Below the pieces are notes generated by a model that saw only the letters and a list, made by a program, of their open reading frames with translations, was not told where the DNA came from and ran no database searches. Source: an uncultured Clostridia bacterium (GTDB taxonomy: Bacteria; Bacillota; Clostridia; Oscillospirales; Ruminococcaceae). From it: 14,331 nucleotides of DNA. The position numbers and the translations under genes are program-made. Location: positions 1-14,331 of the forward strand of contig CANQKG010000015.1 in assembly GCA_947624425.1 (NCBI GenBank), given 5' to 3'. This document shows positions 1 to 5,545 of this stretch, piece after piece (positions within the stretch are counted from its first letter, which is position 1; the number at the start of each line of letters is the position of its first letter).

Positions 1-904
1 CCGCTTCCATATTCTCGATGATAACGTCGATCAGCCGGTTCTCCACCTCGGTTTCGGCGCTCTTTTCGTTCTCCTCCGCCATTTTCTTTTGCAGGTCTGC
101 CTTTAATTCCTCCAGCGTGTCAAACTCGCTGACGTCCTTGGCAAACTCATCGTCCAGCTCGGGCAGCTCGCGGGCTTTCAGCTCATGCAGAGTGACATGG
201 AACACCGCGTCTTTGCCTTTGAGCTCCTCGGCATGGTAGTCCTCCGGGAAGGTGACATTCACATCAAAGGTCTCGCCCGCCGAATGCCCGACCACCTGAT
301 CCTCAAAGCCGGGAATAAAGGTATTGCTTCCCAAGGTGAGGTCAAAGCCCTCGCCCTTGCCGCCCTCAAAAGCCTCGCCGTCCACAAAGCCCTCAAAGTC
401 GATCTTCGCCTGATCGCCCGTCTCGGCGGCGCGACCCTCCACCGTGATGGTGCGGGCGCCCCGCTCCTGCAGGCGGTGCAGCTCGTTTTCGATATCCTCG
501 TCAGTGACAGCTTTGACGGTTTTGGTCGCTTCTATACCTTTATATTTTTTCACGGTGACCTCGGGACGGACGGTACACTTTGCCTTCATGGTGAACCCGT
601 CGGCATGGCTGACCGCGGTGATCTCCACCTCGGGACGGGTGACAAGCTCCAGCCCTGCCTCGTCCACCGCCTCAAACAGCGCGTCGTTATACAAGGCGTT
701 GATCGCGTCCTCATAGAACACGCCCTCGCCGTACAGCTTTTCGATCATCTTGCGGGGCGCTTTCCCCTTCCGGAAGCCCGGCACATTCATCTTTCTCCCG
801 TTTGTCCGGTATGCCTGCTCCACCGCCGCTTCAAAACGGTCGGCGTCTACCTTGATCTCAAGCTCATACAGGTTGGTATCGGTTTTCTGATTGGAAACTA
901 ACAT
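1..904 (-). CDS. tig: Trigger factor, partial (C-terminus beyond window)
   Basis: Ribosome-associated chaperone and peptidyl-prolyl isomerase that binds nascent chains at the ribosome exit tunnel. The first 301 codons are present and the frame runs off the left edge; the family is usually about 430 residues, so most of the C-terminal chaperone arms are missing. The N-terminal ribosome-binding domain shows the expected pattern near residues 40-50 (VPGFRKGKAP, the loop that contacts ribosomal protein L23 in this family). The FKBP-type domain lies at about residues 145-240 (GDQAKIDFEGFVDG, then LGSNTFIPGFEDQ). The ATG at 904-902 is chosen because a perfect AGGAGG (913-918) sits 8 bases upstream, and the frame begins MLVSNQKTDTNLYELEIKVD, a typical start for the family. 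It has its own promoter and is probably transcribed independently of the phosphoesterase gene upstream. Confidence 0.96.
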   Translation of the reverse strand, partial: MLVSNQKTDTNLYELEIKVDADRFEAAVEQAYRTNGRKMNVPGFRKGKAPRKMIEKLYGEGVFYEDAINALYNDALFEAVDEAGLELVTRPEVEITAVSHADGFTMKAKCTVRPEVTVKKYKGIEATKTVKAVTDEDIENELHRLQERGARTITVEGRAAETGDQAKIDFEGFVDGEAFEGGKGEGFDLTLGSNTFIPGFEDQVVGHSAGETFDVNVTFPEDYHAEELKGKDAVFHVTLHELKARELPELDDEFAKDVSEFDTLEELKADLQKKMAEENEKSAETEVENRLIDVIIENMEA

Positions 905-959
905 CTTTATGTCCTCCTGAAATAAAGTTCATCCTGACAGTGCATACGCACCTCAAGAC

Positions 960-988
960 AGTATACCACATTTTTACCGGAATGACAA
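960..988 (-). promoter_or_regulatory. Sigma-A type promoter of tig
   Basis: On the minus strand TTGTCA (988-983) and TATACT (965-960) are separated by exactly 17 bases, about 55 bases before the tig start codon. It lies in the short gap between the phosphoesterase stop and tig, so tig need not depend on read-through. Confidence 0.7.
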
Positions 989-998
989 CTGCTTTTCT

Positions 999-1685
999 TC
1001 AAAAAATCACGGTGGGGCAAAACTCCAGAAAGTCGCCCGATATCAGGTGATAGGCGATCCCGTCCCGCACGCCCTTTTCGGCATACCGGCAGGATTGCCC
1101 GTGCAGATGCCCGTAATAGACCTCGGTGATCGAAAACTCCCGCAGGACGCTTAGGATCTCCGCGCAGCTTTCCTGCTGAAAGACCGGCGGATAGTGGAGA
1201 AATACCAGCGGTTTCCCACCCAAACGCCCTGCCGCCTCCAGCGACAGCCGCAGCCGTCCCGCTTCCCGATCCAGCACCTTTTTATCCGCCGCCGCGCCCG
1301 GCTCATTGATCCAGCCGCGGGTGCCGCAAATCACATAGTCTTCACAGCGAAAGGCGTTATTGAACAATACCGAAAGAGACGCAAAGCCCCGTTCGGCAAA
1401 AAATCGCTCCACCTTGGTCTTTGTGGAAAACCAATAATCGTGGTTCCCCTTCATCAAAATCTTCTGTCCCGGCAGAGCGTCAAGCCAGCGGAAATCCTCC
1501 TCGGCGTCGGCAAGGGAAATGCCCCACGAGATATCCCCGGCGATCACCACCGTATCCTCCGGCGTGACCAGCCGCCGCCAGTTTTCCTCCAGCCGCTCCA
1601 TATAATTTTCCCAGCCGCCGAACACGTCCATCGGCTTATCCCCCGAAAGGGACAGGTGCAGGTCGGCTATGGCATACAAATGCAT
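999..1685 (-). CDS. Calcineurin-like metallophosphoesterase (COG1768-like)
   Basis: Predicted cytoplasmic metal-dependent phosphohydrolase of 228 residues. The calcineurin-like metal-binding motifs occur in order: ADLHLS near residue 6 (Dx[H]), GDISWG near 50, GNHDYW near 81 and GHLHG near 193. The last two supply the usual His and Asn metal ligands and active-site residues. Length and motif spacing fit the uncharacterised predicted phosphohydrolases of COG1768; the substrate is unknown. The frame is open 28 codons further upstream, but the ATG at 1685 is preferred: GGAGGT (1696-1691) is 5 bases upstream and the protein then begins MHLYAIADLHLS, putting the first motif at the N-terminus as is usual. 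No signal peptide or membrane segment is visible. It sits upstream of tig on the same strand, but tig has a promoter between them, so functional linkage is not implied. Confidence 0.88.
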   Translation of the reverse strand: MHLYAIADLHLSLSGDKPMDVFGGWENYMERLEENWRRLVTPEDTVVIAGDISWGISLADAEEDFRWLDALPGQKILMKGNHDYWFSTKTKVERFFAERGFASLSVLFNNAFRCEDYVICGTRGWINEPGAAADKKVLDREAGRLRLSLEAAGRLGGKPLVFLHYPPVFQQESCAEILSVLREFSITEVYYGHLHGQSCRYAEKGVRDGIAYHLISGDFLEFCPTVIF

Positions 1686-1841
1686 ACGATACCTCCGAGC
1701 GGAAATGATTTCCTGATATTTTTTACCGGTCTTCGGATATACTATTTGCGGAGCCGCAGCAAACGGCACGCATTCGGTTCACCGGAGCCTGCCTTTGCGG
1801 CAGGTTCCGCCTTTCAGTTTTTCGGAAAGGAGGCGTTTTCC

Positions 1842-2021
1842 TTGTCCAAAGCAGGCGAAAACAAGCAGTGCATCTGTGATGTGAAATGTGATGTGGAAAG
1901 CTGTATCCACAACAACCACAAAAACGGATGCACGGCGCAGGCAATCGAGATCGGACCGCATTTTGCCACTAACTCAAGCGATACCGTTTGCAACACCTTT
2001 GAAGAACAGAGCATCTCGTAA
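1842..2021 (+). CDS. DUF1540 domain cysteine-rich small protein, TTG start
   Basis: A 59-residue protein with six cysteines (residues 10, 12, 16, 21, 30, 50). The arrangement CICDVKCDVESC, then NGCTAQAIEIG, then SSDTVCNTFE matches the DUF1540 family, common in Clostridia and Bacilli, whose conserved cysteines suggest metal binding; its function is unknown. No ATG precedes the domain. The start is inferred as TTG at 1842 because AAAGGAGG (1826-1833) lies 8 bases upstream and the frame starts shortly before the first cysteine. A strong rho-independent terminator follows the stop by about 20 bases, which supports a real monocistronic gene. It is the only plus-strand gene in the left-hand core region. 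A TATACT at 1738-1743 might be its -10 box, but no good -35 accompanies it. Confidence 0.85.
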   Translation: MSKAGENKQCICDVKCDVESCIHNNHKNGCTAQAIEIGPHFATNSSDTVCNTFEEQSIS

Positions 2022-2040
2022 CGCATCAGGACATCCGGAC

Positions 2041-2070
2041 AAGAGGCAGGCATTCGCCTGCCTCTTTTTC
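2041..2070 (+). terminator. Rho-independent terminator of the DUF1540 gene
   Basis: A 10-bp perfect stem (2042-2051 with 2056-2065), four-base loop ATTC, followed by a T run (2065-2069). It begins 20 bases after the DUF1540 stop codon. Confidence 0.92.
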
Positions 2071-2157
2071 TTATGATACCATTTTGAATGAAAAAATGCA
2101 ACCGATGAAGGTAAGATGCGCGAAATGCCGTGCGAAAATAATTTTTCGGGAAAAGGA

Positions 2158-2179
2158 GGAGCAAAGCGAACTTTGCTCC
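2158..2179. repeat. Perfect palindromic hairpin, copy 1 (second copy at 3791-3812)
   Basis: GGAGCAAAG, loop CGAA, CTTTGCTCC. The identical 22 bases recur at 3791-3812, where the stem is extended to 12 bp. This copy ends 4 bases before repeat A. Read on the minus strand it follows the tRNA 3'-end copy of repeat A in the position of a terminator. Confidence 0.75.
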
Positions 2180-2183
2180 GACG

Positions 2184-2312
2184 TGGCGGAGAAGGAGGGA
2201 TTTGAAGTTGCTTCGCAACCCCTCTTGCGGTAACCCGGCGCTCGGGTTCAAATCCTTTTTTTCCAAAAATTATGAGCCGCATTTTATGCGGCTCATAATT
2301 TTTGGCGGAGAA
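2184..2312. repeat. tRNA-Ser-end repeat A (short form)
   Basis: Starts with 23 bases (2184-2206) identical to the 3' end, T-arm to CCA, of tRNA-Ser(GCT), read on the complementary strand. It continues with a small hairpin GTTGC/GCAAC (2207-2219), the shared segment CCCTCTTGCGG, and the inverted T-arm-like CGGGTTCAAATCC (2243-2255). It ends in a perfect 17-bp inverted repeat (2265-2281 with 2287-2303) and a second partial copy TGGCGGAGAA (2303-2312). The outer GGATTTGAA and TTCAAATCC form an inverted pair. Related to repeats B and C but lacks their central insert. It encodes nothing convincing. Confidence 0.85.
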
Positions 2313-2344
2313 CGCTAATTTTGATACAAAAATCCTCTGAACTC

Positions 2345-2373
2345 TTGACAAATAGAATTGAATATGATATAAT
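2345..2373 (+). promoter_or_regulatory. Consensus sigma-A promoter of the leader-GNAT unit
   Basis: TTGACA (2345-2350), a 17-base spacer and TATAAT (2368-2373): a perfect consensus promoter, about 35 bases before the leader ORF start and about 170 bases before the GNAT gene. Such strength combined with a terminator-like hairpin downstream suggests that expression is controlled after initiation. Confidence 0.92.
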
Positions 2374-2407
2374 AAATTTATAAACAAAGGAAAGTGAGGT
2401 GGACAAA

Positions 2408-2458
2408 ATGACAACAATAAAGCTGATAAGATCGAAAGCCGTTTTGTCCACGGAATAG
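2408..2458 (+). CDS. 16-codon leader ORF upstream of GNAT gene
   Basis: Encodes MTTIKLIRSKAVLSTE, preceded by a GAGGTGG ribosome binding site (2396-2402) 5 bases before the ATG. Its start region is part of a perfect 10-bp inverted repeat: GTGGACAAAA (2399-2408) pairs with TTTTGTCCAC (2442-2451) inside the ORF. Folding would therefore hide the ribosome binding site, and a ribosome on the ORF would open the fold. Position between a consensus promoter and a terminator-like hairpin is the arrangement seen in ribosome-mediated attenuation of antibiotic-resistance genes in Gram-positive bacteria. No peptide homology is claimed; coding status is inferred from the binding site and layout. Confidence 0.5.
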   Translation: MTTIKLIRSKAVLSTE

Positions 2459-2480
2459 AGAAACCTCTTTTTGGATGTTG

Positions 2481-2513
2481 ACTGCTTCTGATTTTATCAG
2501 AGGCAGTTTCTTT
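2481..2513 (+). terminator. Attenuator-like terminator hairpin in GNAT leader
   Basis: A 12-bp stem with one G-U pair (2481-2492 with 2496-2507), loop TTT, followed by TTTCTTT. It lies inside the leader, 31 bases before the GNAT start codon and between promoter and gene, so it would block transcription of the GNAT unless bypassed. An outer stem TTTTGGAT (2468-2475) with ATCCAAAA (2516-2523) could extend or compete with it. Confidence 0.65.
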
Positions 2514-2543
2514 ATATCCAAAATTTTTGAAAGAGGTATTGTA

Positions 2544-3056
2544 ATGAGAGAATTAAGATTTATTCAATTGTACGATGGCAGCGAGGAATTGTTTGAGATG
2601 GCAAAAGAGGTTTGGCTTCCGTTTATACATGAAGTGAACGCAAACGACGGAATAACAGAAAGTGACGATGACATCATAAACGGACTGAAAAAGAGGATCT
2701 CTATTCAAGACACTAGAAAAGATATGCACTTTGAAATTGTTCTGTTTGACGACGAGGTCGTAGGTATCTCTATGTTTGCTATTGATTTAGGCACGATCTA
2801 TGGGCTACTCGATCGACCGGGATACGGTACGGTTATGGGTTTTTACATCAAGCCCGAATACAGAAGAAAAGGATTCGGCAGAGCGTTTTTCGAACACATA
2901 CAAACGACGCTGCAAAATGACGGCGCCGAAAAAATGTATGTCTGCCCGGATACGGTCACAGGTATACCGTTTTGGAAAGCGATGGGATTTTCCGACAGCG
3001 GAAAAATTGACCCGGATGATGAGAAGCCGATCTATATCAAAACGATTGTTCAATAG
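2544..3056 (+). CDS. GNAT family N-acetyltransferase
   Basis: A 170-residue protein of the GCN5-related acetyltransferase fold, which transfers acetyl from acetyl-CoA to an amine; the substrate cannot be told from the sequence. The acetyl-CoA-binding motif is clear: VMGFYIKPEYRRKGFGRAFF at about residues 94-113, with R/Q-x-x-G-x-G/A as RRKGFG. The C-terminal IPFWKAMGF matches the usual motif B. The frame is open 23 codons upstream, but that part overlaps the leader hairpin. The ATG at 2544 has AAGAGG (2531-2536) 7 bases upstream and begins MRELRFIQLYD. The gene is A+T-richer than the flanking core genes and lies between repeats A and B, which suggests acquired cargo. The attenuator-like leader hints at regulation by a translation inhibitor, so an antibiotic-modifying role is possible but unproven. 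Confidence 0.9.
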   Translation: MRELRFIQLYDGSEELFEMAKEVWLPFIHEVNANDGITESDDDIINGLKKRISIQDTRKDMHFEIVLFDDEVVGISMFAIDLGTIYGLLDRPGYGTVMGFYIKPEYRRKGFGRAFFEHIQTTLQNDGAEKMYVCPDTVTGIPFWKAMGFSDSGKIDPDDEKPIYIKTIVQ

Positions 3057-3066
3057 ATTCTTGTCG

Positions 3067-3138
3067 TTTAACGATTACCCCATAAGTTCAACGATTACAC
3101 CCATAAATTCAACGGTTACGAATCTTTCCACGATTACC
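3067..3138. repeat. Four iteron-like short tandem repeats
   Basis: The motif TTCAACGATTAC, or close variants, occurs four times, with its AACGATTAC part starting at 3070, 3090, 3111 and about 3129, a spacing of 18-21 bases. Copies 1-3 are followed by CCCATAA-like or degenerate spacers. The rest of 3057-3317 shows no gene. Confidence 0.6.
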
Positions 3139-3275
3139 CGCTTTAACACAAGCAGGAAAAAGGCTGGAAACAGGTTCTTTTTTGGTGAGTTTCGGGGAGT
3201 TGAGCATAAGCGCACAGACGCCGGAAACCGTAAAAAGCCTTGTTTTCAAGCCTTTTTCGGAAAAAAAGCAAAAAA

Positions 3276-3308
3276 CCTAATTTCGATACGCTTTGTATCA
3301 GAATTAGG
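3276..3308 (-). terminator. Hairpin with T run, terminator-like on minus strand
   Basis: CCTAATTTCGATAC (3276-3289) pairs with GTATCAGAATTAGG (3295-3308) with two mismatches. On the minus strand the stem is followed by TTTTTTGC. It sits 9 bases beyond the CCA end of the tRNA 3'-end copy of repeat B, the position a tRNA terminator would occupy. In the plus direction it could weakly terminate the GNAT transcript. Confidence 0.55.
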
Positions 3309-3317
3309 GTTCTTATT

Positions 3318-3646
3318 TGGTGGAGAAGGAGGGATTTGAAGTTGCTTCGCAACCCCTCTTGCGGTTCCCGAAAAGGCCTTCGGGTGCCTGTCGGCACTGT
3401 TCCTCGGCTTTTTCGACCGCTGCGCCGCGTCGGAGCAAGCTCCACTTCATTCGTTTTCACGCAAGCGCGAAAAACTCAACCGTTTTGCTGCTCCTCCTTT
3501 TCCCCAAAAGGTCTACCGACCTTTCGGGGACCCCGAATTTTACCTCCCTTCTCCCGCCACCGGCGGTAGAAAGCAGGCGTAGCCCCCGCCGGTTCCCGTC
3601 GCTCGGGTTCAAATCCTTTTTCCCAAAAATTATGAGCCGCATAAAA
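3318..3646. repeat. tRNA-Ser-end repeat B (long form)
   Basis: Begins with the 23-base tRNA-Ser(GCT) 3'-end copy carrying one change (TGGTGG instead of TGGCGG; 3318-3340). It shares with A and C the GTTGC/GCAAC hairpin and CCCTCTTGCGG, and at the other end CGTCGCTCGGGTTCAAATCC and the start of the ATTATGAGCCGC hairpin. Here that hairpin is cut after its first half at about 3646. The centre shares GAAAAGGCC...GGCTTTTTC and CCGGCGG...CCGCCGG pairs with C, plus roughly 100 bases absent from C that contain further palindromes. All long ORFs crossing it are non-coding shadows of this repeat. Confidence 0.82.
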
Positions 3647-3815
3647 CCGCAAAAAGTTGGTAGCGACAGTGAGCCGCCCGGAGCGCGTTTACAAGCGAAC
3701 CGGCGAACCGAGCGTGGCTTTTTGCGGAAAAAGGAGGAGCAAGGGAGCGGGCGTATGACGCTTTTTGAAACCACAGGTAAAAAAAGCGTCGGAGCAAAGC
3801 GAACTTTGCTCCGAC
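3647..3815. repeat. Mosaic of nested inverted repeats
   Basis: Three palindromes in series: CCGCAAAAAG (3647-3656) with CTTTTTGCGG (3717-3726); GACGCTTTTT (3757-3766) with AAAAAGCGTC (3781-3790); and a perfect 12-bp stem GTCGGAGCAAAG (3788-3799) with CTTTGCTCCGAC (3804-3815), loop CGAA. The module AAAAGGAGGAGCAA also occurs near 2151 and, inverted, near 3488. No gene is evident in 3647-3932. Confidence 0.7.
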
Positions 3816-3932
3816 GTGTGCAAGGACAATGAAAAAGATATTTTCGACAAACCGCTATATAGACTTGAACTCTCGCGGGCAATAACTTCACTATTTATGA
3901 AAGCTGTGTAATTAGATGACATGATATTTTCA

Positions 3933-4327
3933 CTATCGATTGTGCAAATGATTTCGAATTACGGTCAAAAAATACGCTGCGTTTTCAATTTGTTCGACTA
4001 CTTCCTCTTTTGAGATGACAAAAAAGTCATCATAATCACTTTCTGTCCGGATATCAAATAAGAGCGATATGATCTCGGAAAGCTTAGTTTCAAAAACACC
4101 GGTTTTAATATAAAGTCTGCGAAATTCTGATATGATACCACTGTGGTGTTTCATATCAATCTCATCAAACGCAAGTACAGCCCGCATTGCATGAAATATG
4201 GCATAGTAGAACGGTTTGCCGCGCTTTTGTAATTCTCAGATGCCAGCAAGCTTTTTGCTGCGGACAAGCATTCCTCCGCATGCTCCAAACGAGTATCCGA
4301 TAAAGCCCTCTTTTCTCTATCCTGCAT
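3933..4327 (-). pseudogene. HEPN domain toxin gene, frameshifted
   Basis: Second gene of an MNT/HEPN pair. The start ATG (4327-4325) overlaps the end of the nucleotidyltransferase gene by 11 bases. The first frame reads MQDREKRALSDTRLEHAEEC and on to KSAANRS, then breaks; the next frame continues YAIFHAMRAVLAFDEID to the stop at 3933. Adding one base at about 4206-4208 restores the conserved AANRSYYAIFHAMRA stretch of HEPN proteins and gives 131 residues, a normal length. HEPN proteins of such pairs are RNases or toxins held inactive by the partner. A conserved-looking RTESDYDDF is present in the second half; I do not see an unambiguous Rx4-6H catalytic motif. The break may be a true mutation that disarms the toxin or a sequencing error. 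Confidence 0.8.
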
Positions 4328-4655
4328 ATTGTATACCCTCTCTCAGCACATTCTGATAGTAAGGCAGCACGTCCTGATATTTTCGGAACTGTTCAAGTGG
4401 TTTCACAGTCACCGATACTGTGACATCGTACTTTAAACTCAAAGCACTGGTAACGGAAGCGATAGCAACACGATATTTTGCCAGCTCACTGGAAGGCAAA
4501 TCAACCGTCAGCAGAATATCTACATCGGACTCTTCGTTGTAGTCGCCACGAGCGTATGAGCCATAAAGGAAGGCATCATAAATGTCGCCAAGCATCTCAT
4601 GACAAGCATGATATACCTCACCGAGTATACTAACAGCTTGATTGGTCGTACACAT
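4317..4655 (-). CDS. MNT-type minimal nucleotidyltransferase, antitoxin of HEPN pair
   Basis: A 112-residue nucleotidyltransferase-domain protein. The signature GSYARGDYNEESDVDILL (about residues 32-49) gives the G-S-x-[metal-binding D-x-D] core of the pol-beta fold. In characterised HEPN/MNT systems the MNT protein adds AMP to a tyrosine of the HEPN toxin and neutralises it. The frame is open five codons further, but the ATG at 4655 has GGGAGGG six bases upstream and is preferred. Its stop overlaps the HEPN start by 11 bases, so the two were translated from one message. It is preceded by a good promoter. The genes lie on the strand opposite to the GNAT and between repeats B and C, so they look like a separate cargo unit of the island. 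Confidence 0.9.
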   Translation of the reverse strand: MCTTNQAVSILGEVYHACHEMLGDIYDAFLYGSYARGDYNEESDVDILLTVDLPSSELAKYRVAIASVTSALSLKYDVTVSVTVKPLEQFRKYQDVLPYYQNVLREGIQYAG

Positions 4656-4686
4656 TGCTATCCCTCCCATATATTATTTTATTCTT

Positions 4687-4715
4687 ATTTTAGCATAGCA
4701 TCTTTCAAATATCAA
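4687..4715 (-). promoter_or_regulatory. Promoter of the MNT/HEPN operon
   Basis: On the minus strand TTGATA (4715-4710), a 17-base spacer and TAAAAT (4692-4687), ending about 30 bases before the MNT start codon. Confidence 0.75.
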
Positions 4716-4721
4716 TAATAA

Positions 4722-4835
4722 AGATATAACACACTGGCCACAAAACACCCACACCGCAAGCTGCAATACAAGACTCCGAAACAGAAAGAACGGGAATATG
4801 CCCTAAAAATGCTGTTCAACAACGATGAAAACTAG
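4722..4835 (+). pseudogene. Possible transposase C-terminal remnant
   Basis: A 37-residue open stretch ending at TAG 4833-4835 reads RYNTLATKHPHRKLQYKTPK and on to NNDEN. The pattern YN...PHRKL.YKTP resembles the C-terminal end of DDE transposases of the IS3/IS30 type (YN..RPH..L.Y.TP). A stop lies directly upstream (4719-4721), there is no start codon, and no inverted repeats or catalytic part are present, so it would be a relic. The match is short; chance is possible. Confidence 0.4.
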
Positions 4836-4963
4836 ACTAAGGGGGTTCGTAAACATCAGTTTTAAATCTTTTCTTTTTCGATTTTAGCGTTTTTTGATTT
4901 TCAGTCCAATAGCTAAAACAAAAATACGGTTCCATAGAACCGCATAAATAAAGGCTTTATAGT

Positions 4964-5015
4964 GAAAACACCATTGCTGTCCAAACCCAGGGGTTCAGAT
5001 TGCAATGGTGTTTTC
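4964..5015. repeat. Perfect 14-bp inverted repeat
   Basis: GAAAACACCATTGC (4964-4977) pairs exactly with GCAATGGTGTTTTC (5002-5015), loop 24 bases. It ends 3 bases before the CCA-side boundary of repeat C, again where a terminator following a tRNA 3' end would lie on the minus strand. A smaller CGGTTC/GAACCG hairpin is at about 4927-4942. The remainder of 4836-5018 holds no recognisable gene. Confidence 0.7.
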
Positions 5016-5018
5016 AGA

Positions 5019-5254
5019 TGGCGGAGAAGGAGGGATTTGAAGTTGCTTCGCAACCCCTCTTGCGGTTCCCGAAAAAGCCTTCTGGTGCCTGTCGGCACTG
5101 TTTCTCGGCTTTTTCGACCGCTGCGCCAACGCCTGCTCCCTTCACCCGCCACCGGCGGCGGTCGCAAGCGTAGCCCCCGCCGGTTCCCGTCGCTCGGGTT
5201 CAAATCCTTTTTCCCAAAAATTATGAGCCGCATAAAATGCGGCTCATAATTTTT
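5019..5254. repeat. tRNA-Ser-end repeat C, adjacent to the intact tRNA
   Basis: Begins with an exact 23-base copy of the tRNA-Ser(GCT) 3' end (5019-5041). It shares both ends with repeats A and B and ends in the perfect 17-bp hairpin (5216-5232 with 5238-5254) that directly abuts the intact tRNA-Ser gene. Its centre contains CGAAAAAGCC...GGCTTTTTCG (about 5070-5116) enclosing GTGCC/GGCAC, and CCGGCGG...CCGCCGG (about 5152-5183). The direct repeat of the tRNA 3' end on both sides is what insertion at a tRNA 3' end would leave. Confidence 0.85.
5216..5254 (-). terminator. Terminator of the tRNA-Ser operon (end of repeat C)
   Basis: Perfect 17-bp stem with 5-base loop starting right after the tRNA CCA. 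On the minus strand the stem arm ends in ATTTTT, giving a rho-independent terminator; the A tract on the other arm makes it bidirectional. The same hairpin is complete in repeat A and halved in repeat B. Confidence 0.85.
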
Positions 5255-5344
5255 TGGCGGAGAAGGAGGGATTTGAACCCTCGCGCCGGTTGCCCGACCT
5301 ACACCCTTAGCAGGGGCGCCTCTTCACCACTTGAGTACTTCTCC
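5255..5344 (-). tRNA. tRNA-Ser(GCT)
   Basis: Type II tRNA of 90 bases including encoded CCA (5257-5255). Acceptor arms GGAGAAG (5344-5338) and CTTCTCC (5265-5259), discriminator G, anticodon GCT at 5311-5309 within the loop CTGCTAA, a long variable arm, and T-arm GGGTTCAAATCCC. Second gene of a tRNA-Ser pair. Its 3' end is duplicated in repeats A, B and C. Confidence 0.96.
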
Positions 5345-5366
5345 ATGGTGAATTGATTCTTCAATA

Positions 5367-5455
<89 letters not shown>

Positions 5456-5478
5456 ATTTTACCGAGCGACCGTTTATT

Positions 5479-5507
5479 ATCATACCAAAACCGCGCCGGT
5501 TTGTCAA
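5479..5507 (-). promoter_or_regulatory. Promoter of the tRNA-Ser operon
   Basis: On the minus strand TTGACA (5507-5502), 17-base spacer and TATGAT (5484-5479), about 24 bases before the tRNA-Ser(TGA) 5' end. Confidence 0.88.
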
Positions 5508-5545
5508 CCGTTTCCGCCACATTTTCCCACTTGATTTTCCCGCTT

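Noticed and set aside
185..901. Plus-strand frame of 238 codons opposite trigger factor
   Set aside because: The minus strand encodes clear trigger factor sequence with promoter and ribosome binding site; the plus frame has no recognisable feature.
3143..3891. Several overlapping open frames on both strands through repeats B and its flank
   Set aside because: They recur wherever the repeat body occurs (also near 2200 and 5100), follow its palindromes, and contain low-complexity basic sequence; they are translations of a non-coding repeat.
2184..5254. CRISPR array
   Set aside because: Only three copies, of unequal length (about 120, 236 and 329 bases) and 0.9-1.4 kb apart, with genes between them; no short regular repeat-spacer pattern.
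2184..5254. True integron with attC sites
   Set aside because: Cargo genes between structured repeats are suggestive, but genes face opposite ways, no integron integrase is present, and no attC core sites (RYYYAAC/GTTRRRY pattern) could be assigned.
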